In this document: piece by piece, positions 61,962 to 64,000 of the stretch
How positions within the stretch are numbered: the first letter of the stretch is position 1
Layout of the letters: every line of letters starts with the position of its first letter
Assembly: GCF_037963145.1 (NCBI RefSeq)
Contig: NZ_CP150144.1
Location: forward strand, 620,001 to 684,000
Direction: 5' to 3'
Origin: Oceanobacillus sp. FSL K6-2867
GTDB lineage: Bacteria; Bacillota; Bacilli; Bacillales; Amphibacillaceae
DNA: 64,000 nucleotides
Translations under genes and position numbers: made by a program
Notes under the pieces: model-generated
Told to the model about the DNA's origin: nothing
Databases searched by the model: none
Seen by the model: the letters and a program-made list of their open reading frames with translations, nothing else

Positions 61962-62248
61962 GTTGAATCAATCTCCTATTAAAAGTTAATAAGTTAAGTA
62001 TAAATGAAAAGTTCGTTCATTTAAATGGATAACCCGAATTCATTTTAAATACTTTTCATCTCTATTAACTTAAAGTACATTACCCTCCGCACATAAATTA
62101 AAAACGCCTTTTTTATAACTTTTTTTCGGGGTTAGAATAAAACGCTGGAAAATTGAAAGAGCTCCTAAACAGCCCTTCAATTCTATTTCATTAAATGATT
62201 TCTTTCAGTATAATTGAATTAGTTAATATATAGTAATAGAAAGGATGT
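61962..62248. other. AT-rich intergenic stretch
   Basis: No gene is supported. It should contain the promoter of the minus-strand hydrolase gene. An imperfect hairpin-like stretch lies around 62100-62180. Confidence 0.35.
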
Positions 62249-62398
62249 TTGCCCTACAAATCTCGTACAAAGCCAAAAGCATTATATATTCTCGAGTTTT
62301 TAAACAAACGAAAAAAGAAAAACAACACTACTTCAATCTGTATAAAGGATATGAAGGAGAAGTTCTATTCGATCATTTCACAGAAAACTACATGGGAT
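62249..62398 (+). pseudogene. Broken N-terminal fragment, NERD-like protein
   Basis: AGAAAGGATGT stands before a TTG at 62249, which gives PYKSRTKPKALYILEFLNKR. After a frameshift in an A-rich tract near 62315 the neighbouring frame gives KQHYFNLYKGYEGEVLFDHF and TENYMGS. The YKGYEGEVLFDHFTE segment is like the start of nuclease-related (NERD) domains. The rest of the gene is missing; a tandem repeat array begins where it ends. Confidence 0.5.
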
Positions 62399-62402
62399 CC
62401 TT

Positions 62403-62636
62403 CACGCGTGATTCTCATATCTTTTTGGGTTCTATCGACTGTGACGGCTCTCTTCTCGGATGATTCTCATGTCTTTTTGGGTTCTATCAACCGTGACAGC
62501 ATTCCTCTCGGTGGTTTTTATATTATATTTAGTTCTATCGACCGTGACAGCAACTATCTCAGTTAATTCTCATATCATTTCCAAATTTATCAACCGTGAC
62601 GGTACTCTTCTCGGTCGTTTCTGTATATCTTGCCCC
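62403..62636 (+). repeat. Degenerate tandem array with 52-base period
   Basis: TTCTATCGACTGTGACGGC and its variants start at 62430, 62482, 62533 and 62585, so the step is 52, 51 and 52 bases. The conserved core is TATCRACYGTGAC. Each core is followed by CTCTTCTCGG-like bases and a T-rich segment. A partial unit precedes the first. The reading frames through it are not protein-like. The array ends 54 bases before the trpS leader. Confidence 0.75.
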
Positions 62637-62689
62637 TTGCATTTCAATAAAATGATATATATAATAGTTAAAAACTCAATATGTTAAGC

Positions 62690-62882
62690 GATGATAAAGA
62701 TATAGTACAATTTACCCGCTGATTTTTAGAGAGCTTGTGGTTGGTGGGAGCAAGCATCAAGGTAATTTGGAATTGGGCTTTAGAGCTGATGACAATTAAA
62801 GTGATCTTACACAGTTAAGATAATTAGGGTGGCACCGCGGTTCATTCGTCCCTTTTCTATAGGGAGAATGGGCTTTTTTAAT
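62690..62882 (+). promoter_or_regulatory. T-box leader controlling trpS
   Basis: The leader has GATAAAGATATAGTA at the base of stem I, AGAGAGCTTGTGGTTGGTGG (the AG-bulge/GGTGG region), and the diagnostic T-box AGGGTGGCACCGCGG at 62829-62843. A terminator follows (TCCCTTTTCTATAGGGA, then TTTTTT). A TGG triplet near 62774-62776, in GGAATTGGGC, is the likely specifier, though TGG at 62768-62770 is also possible. Uncharged tRNA-Trp would favour read-through. Confidence 0.93.
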
Positions 62883-62910
62883 GCTTTAAAATGATAAGAT
62901 GGAGTGATAG

Positions 62911-63903
<993 letters not shown>

Positions 63904-63909
63904 CAATTT

Positions 63910-63950
63910 AAAATGCGCTAGGCAGATCAATTCTGCTTAGCGCATTGCTT
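63910..63950 (+). terminator. Hairpin after trpS
   Basis: AAATGCGCTAGGCAGA pairs with TCTGCTTAGCGCATT around TCAAT, seven bases after the stop. The trailing bases (GCTTTAGC) are a weak T-tract. Confidence 0.7.
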
Positions 63951-64000
63951 TAGCTCATTCAATGACATGATGAAAATTATTTTTGATTTGATGTATCATG

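Noticed and set aside
62403..62636. CRISPR array from the periodic repeats near trpS
   Set aside because: Units are diverged along the whole 52 bases with no exact repeat of 24-37 bases alternating with unique spacers, and no cas gene is near.
62245..62687. Three overlapping plus-strand frames through the tandem array
   Set aside because: They repeat the same low-information peptides in different frames because of the DNA repeat; none has a good start except the broken NERD-like piece.

Overview
The window is chromosomal DNA of a low-GC, Gram-positive, endospore-forming member of the Bacillaceae, most like Oceanobacillus, Virgibacillus or a relative. The evidence is the conserved order yjbC - spx - mecA - coiA - pepF - yjbH - yjbI - yjbK - relQ - nadK - rluD - prpE, the spore coat genes cotZ and cotO with sigma-K-like promoters, a T-box in front of trpS, and strong AGGAGG-type ribosome binding sites. 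The genus is an inference.

Layout. (1) 1-11.3 kb is loose and relic-rich: a tRNA-Val, short membrane or hypothetical genes, a secreted two-cysteine protein, decayed pieces of an IS1182-type transposase, a VOC protein and an unidentified protein, and two families of short dispersed repeats. Intact genes include a P-loop kinase, plsC, two small enzymes and an Lrp-type regulator. (2) 11.3-12.8 kb holds a lone HpaB-family oxygenase. (3) 13.3-19 kb is a cell-surface redox module: class D sortase, a membrane protein, CcdA, two membrane-anchored TlpA thioredoxins and a two-component system. A 36-bp element built from an 11-bp-spaced direct repeat occurs before the second gene, and again upstream of the sortase where no forward gene follows. 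(4) 19.5-28.3 kb, minus strand, looks like a hydroxy-acid uptake and oxidation locus: GlcD/GlcF-type oxidase, two FCD-family GntR regulators, a TAXI-type TRAP transporter and a LarA-like (DUF2088) protein.

(5) 28.5-36.8 kb carries part of the purine pathway: purB-C-S-Q-L-F on the minus strand and divergent purA. purE/K and purM/N/H/D are missing from the usual arrangement. (6) 36.9-43.3 kb has a heterodimeric ABC exporter, the yjcH-yjcG-yjcF trio and a DUF421 protein. (7) 43.3-46.3 kb has spore coat genes and MgtE. (8) 46.5-60.7 kb is the conserved yjb block. It contains Spx together with YjbH and MecA, proteins tied to the ClpXP and ClpCP proteases, plus the alarmone synthetase RelQ and NAD kinase. 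A DCC-family gene sits between spx and mecA. (9) 60.7-64 kb has a secreted putative glycoside hydrolase, a broken NERD-like fragment running into a 52-bp-period tandem array, and T-box-controlled trpS.

No CRISPR array, prophage or intact insertion sequence was seen. The parts most worth a second look are the sortase/redox/two-component module with its paired operator, the LarA-like/TAXI/GlcDF locus, the fragmented pur operon, and the non-coding island between nadK and relQ.
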